The position numbers and the translations under genes are program-made. A stretch of 64,000 nt of DNA, from positions 6,076,001 to 6,140,000 of the forward strand of contig CM057141.1 in NCBI GenBank assembly GCA_029964075.1. The letters run 5' to 3'. The DNA comes from Patiria pectinifera (Eukaryota > Echinodermata > Asteroidea > Valvatida > Asterinidae). The notes below the pieces were generated by a model that made no database searches, was not told where the DNA came from, and saw nothing but the letters and a program-made list of their open reading frames with translations. Below are positions 62,141 to 64,000 of this stretch, one piece after another; the stretch's first letter is position 1; each line of letters opens with the position of its first letter.

Positions 62141-64000
62141 AGACATGAGATCTAATCTCTTTTTTGAATATGTGTGGAGGTAGAAGACATCAGGCCGTCG
62201 ATCTTGATGTTTTCTCTGATGATTGTTGCCACGTATGGTAGGGCTTGGGTAGTATGTTTCTTCTCCATCAATTGCAAAGAGCAGAGATGAGCTGGAAAAT
62301 TAAAAGGAGATGAATGAAATTGTGAATTTTCTTGAATACCAACACATTCAAAAATAATTTTTTTGTGACTCGTAAATAATTAAAACAAAATAGATTCTTT
62401 ATGTAAGCCAATTTAAGTGCAGCGGCAATTTTATTTTCAGAGATCCAAAGAAAACTAGAAATTGTGGTTGTGAACAACCACAGAGCTGTTCCCAATATTG
62501 ATTATCTGTTGGACCTATAGACATATAAGTAGAGATCTATGTCTGTTTGCAACAGAAGATAGGGCTTTCCGCATTATGATTTGTTTTTATCAATAATACG
62601 TCCCTGACTATCACTACGCATGAACATAAAATCTGTCAATGTAAGCCGGAAATCGGCTAAAACGGTCACTGTGGACAGGATTTGACCTCAGCAACACGTG
62701 CACTGCGCGCGGGCTGACTGACATACGATATGTACAACGTACAATGTACGTGCATGTACATGTACATTGTGGACGTCCTGTGCATGTTTTAAAGCAGAGG
62801 TATTGTCAACCTGAAGTTTTAAGCGTGCGCAGGGCATGTCCGAGTTTGCTTATTGCCTCGAAGCTTTGAAATGTTTTAGACCTACCCTTAAATAGACAAT
62901 TAAAGTAAAAACTAATATAAAAACTGCCATGGTTGATTTGTCAGGAATTTTCTAAGGATAAAGGGTCTTTTCATTATAACTTCCGGTCTGATGACGTCAT
63001 ACACCTTAAACTTCGCACACGTGTTAAGTGGATCAAGGTCATCATATACACCGATTATTAGGCAATTCTGACAAACTTCGCCACAGACATCTATTCAAAA
63101 TACATTTTTGAAAATTTTTAACCTGTCGCTAGAGGGCGCTCGAAGATTGCATGACGTCATCGGTAAATGATTTGAAGAATACTATCGGCCAAGAGACTAA
63201 CACCGTTAAAAGCAAGTTTATATCTATTACCACTTTTAAATAATAAGCCACTTCCGGTTTTGGCCTTTTTCGACCGGAAGCAAGGGTCACGTGATTTCAC
63301 GCACACTGAATGAAACAAAGACCTCAACCTACTCTACCACTTGCCGGCAACAGAATGCTGCGGACGCGTACGGTTGATTTCTTATACATTTTTAAATATA
63401 AAAATTGTCACAATTTAATTGCCTATAAATAAACACCGGATGACGTCATCATGACGTCATCATTACACAAGGTTGTTTGAATTAGGGTCTTTGCTTGGAC
63501 AAAGATTGGTGTAAATGAATTACTGGCAAAGAGTCGAAAATACCCTCTGAAAATTGACATTTTTAAAAAAAATTCTGTGTACAAAGTCTATGGGAAAAAT
63601 TAAATATTCAAAATTCCATAATAAATCACGTGATGACGTCAGCATGACGAAAAGTTTCGGCACACATCCTCAGATGATGATTAATAAATATGCTGAGTTT
63701 AAAGTTGATCGGATTTAAAATAATTGCCAAAGTGGCTTGTAGAATACAAACGTGTACAAAACCTATGGAGAAAGCGGAAAAAGAAAAAAAAAAAAAAACT
63801 AGAGATGTGTTTGTGGACAAACACAAGCTGTTTCGGATATTCAAAATACTCAGTGCACGTGATGAACAATCAGTGATGTCACTAACAATGTCATCTATAA
63901 CAGCACATTATACGTACATGTCAAGTTATAACCAAATAGAACATATAGGTCTGTAAATATAGGCCTATGAAGAACAAAATGCCCCTTTAAGGGACGTCAC
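62141..64000. other. Right edge, AT-rich with CRE-like palindromes, no supported gene
   Basis: TGACGTCA-type palindromes occur near 62991, 63153, 63440-63455 and 63640, in the same texture as 37.5-39.6 kb. A minus-strand open stretch near 62150-62290 (TTQALPYVATIIRENIKIDG) has no confirmed splice sites. No gene B signal-peptide exon was identified. GTACATGTACATTG-type runs occur near 62755. Confidence 0.45.

Noticed and set aside
63626-63844. Hydrophobic minus-strand frame that could be a gene B signal peptide
   Set aside because: The hydrophobic run comes from a poly-A/T tract, and no phase 1 donor in a good context follows it.

Overview
The window is eukaryotic, intron-rich and crowded with small transposons. 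Two large genes encode multi-domain scavenger receptor cysteine-rich (SRCR) membrane proteins. Expanded SRCR families, abundant hAT-like, Harbinger-like and TTAA-flanked elements, DIRS-like, BEL/Pao and Ty3/gypsy remnants, and many ACATGTACATG-type runs suggest a marine deuterostome invertebrate such as an echinoderm, amphioxus or hemichordate. The sequence alone does not fix the species.

Gene A (plus strand, 728 to about 12.75 kb) can be assembled completely from seven exons whose splice phases all agree. They encode a signal peptide, two SRCR domains on single phase 1-1 exons, a third SRCR domain split over two exons, a transmembrane exon and a proline-rich cytoplasmic tail with two PPxY motifs (predicted 510 aa). 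Gene B (minus strand, entering from the right edge) reads toward gene A. It has nine single-exon SRCR domains (58.4 kb down to 33.9 kb), the same kind of split membrane-proximal SRCR (31.1 and 29.6 kb) and a transmembrane exon (29.1 kb). A cytoplasmic-tail exon may lie at 27.6-27.75 kb. Its 5' end and signal peptide are outside the window or lost. The shared split domain and the shared phase 1-to-0 transmembrane exon make the genes convergent paralogues, probably membrane receptors for microbial or matrix ligands. That role is inferred from the family.

Gene B grew by tandem duplication. An alternating pair of SRCR exon types (A-type at 58.1, 52.0 and 44.6 kb; B-type at 53.4 and 48.6 kb) sits in blocks repeated at about 6.1 kb offset for the two right-hand copies. 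A second duplication made the exons at 38.4 and 34.8 kb. Several transposons can be delimited against empty sites in sister copies: a Ty3/gypsy deletion derivative (45.55-48.13 kb), a TTA-flanked element (35.36-37.46 kb) and a small hAT-like element (55.07-55.38 kb). A hAT-like MITE at 30.65-30.93 kb landed on a splice donor and duplicated it.

The region between the genes (12.8-27.5 kb) is almost entirely mobile-element sequence: a decayed BEL/Pao integrase, a compact LTR element carrying a 39-bp coding minisatellite, a 1.2-kb hAT element with a nested MITE, and several foldback structures. The right end (59.3-62.1 kb) holds a DIRS-like fragment, another copy of the compact element's LTR, and a 141-143-bp tandem repeat. 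Element limits come from terminal inverted repeats and target duplications read by eye; no search or alignment program was run.
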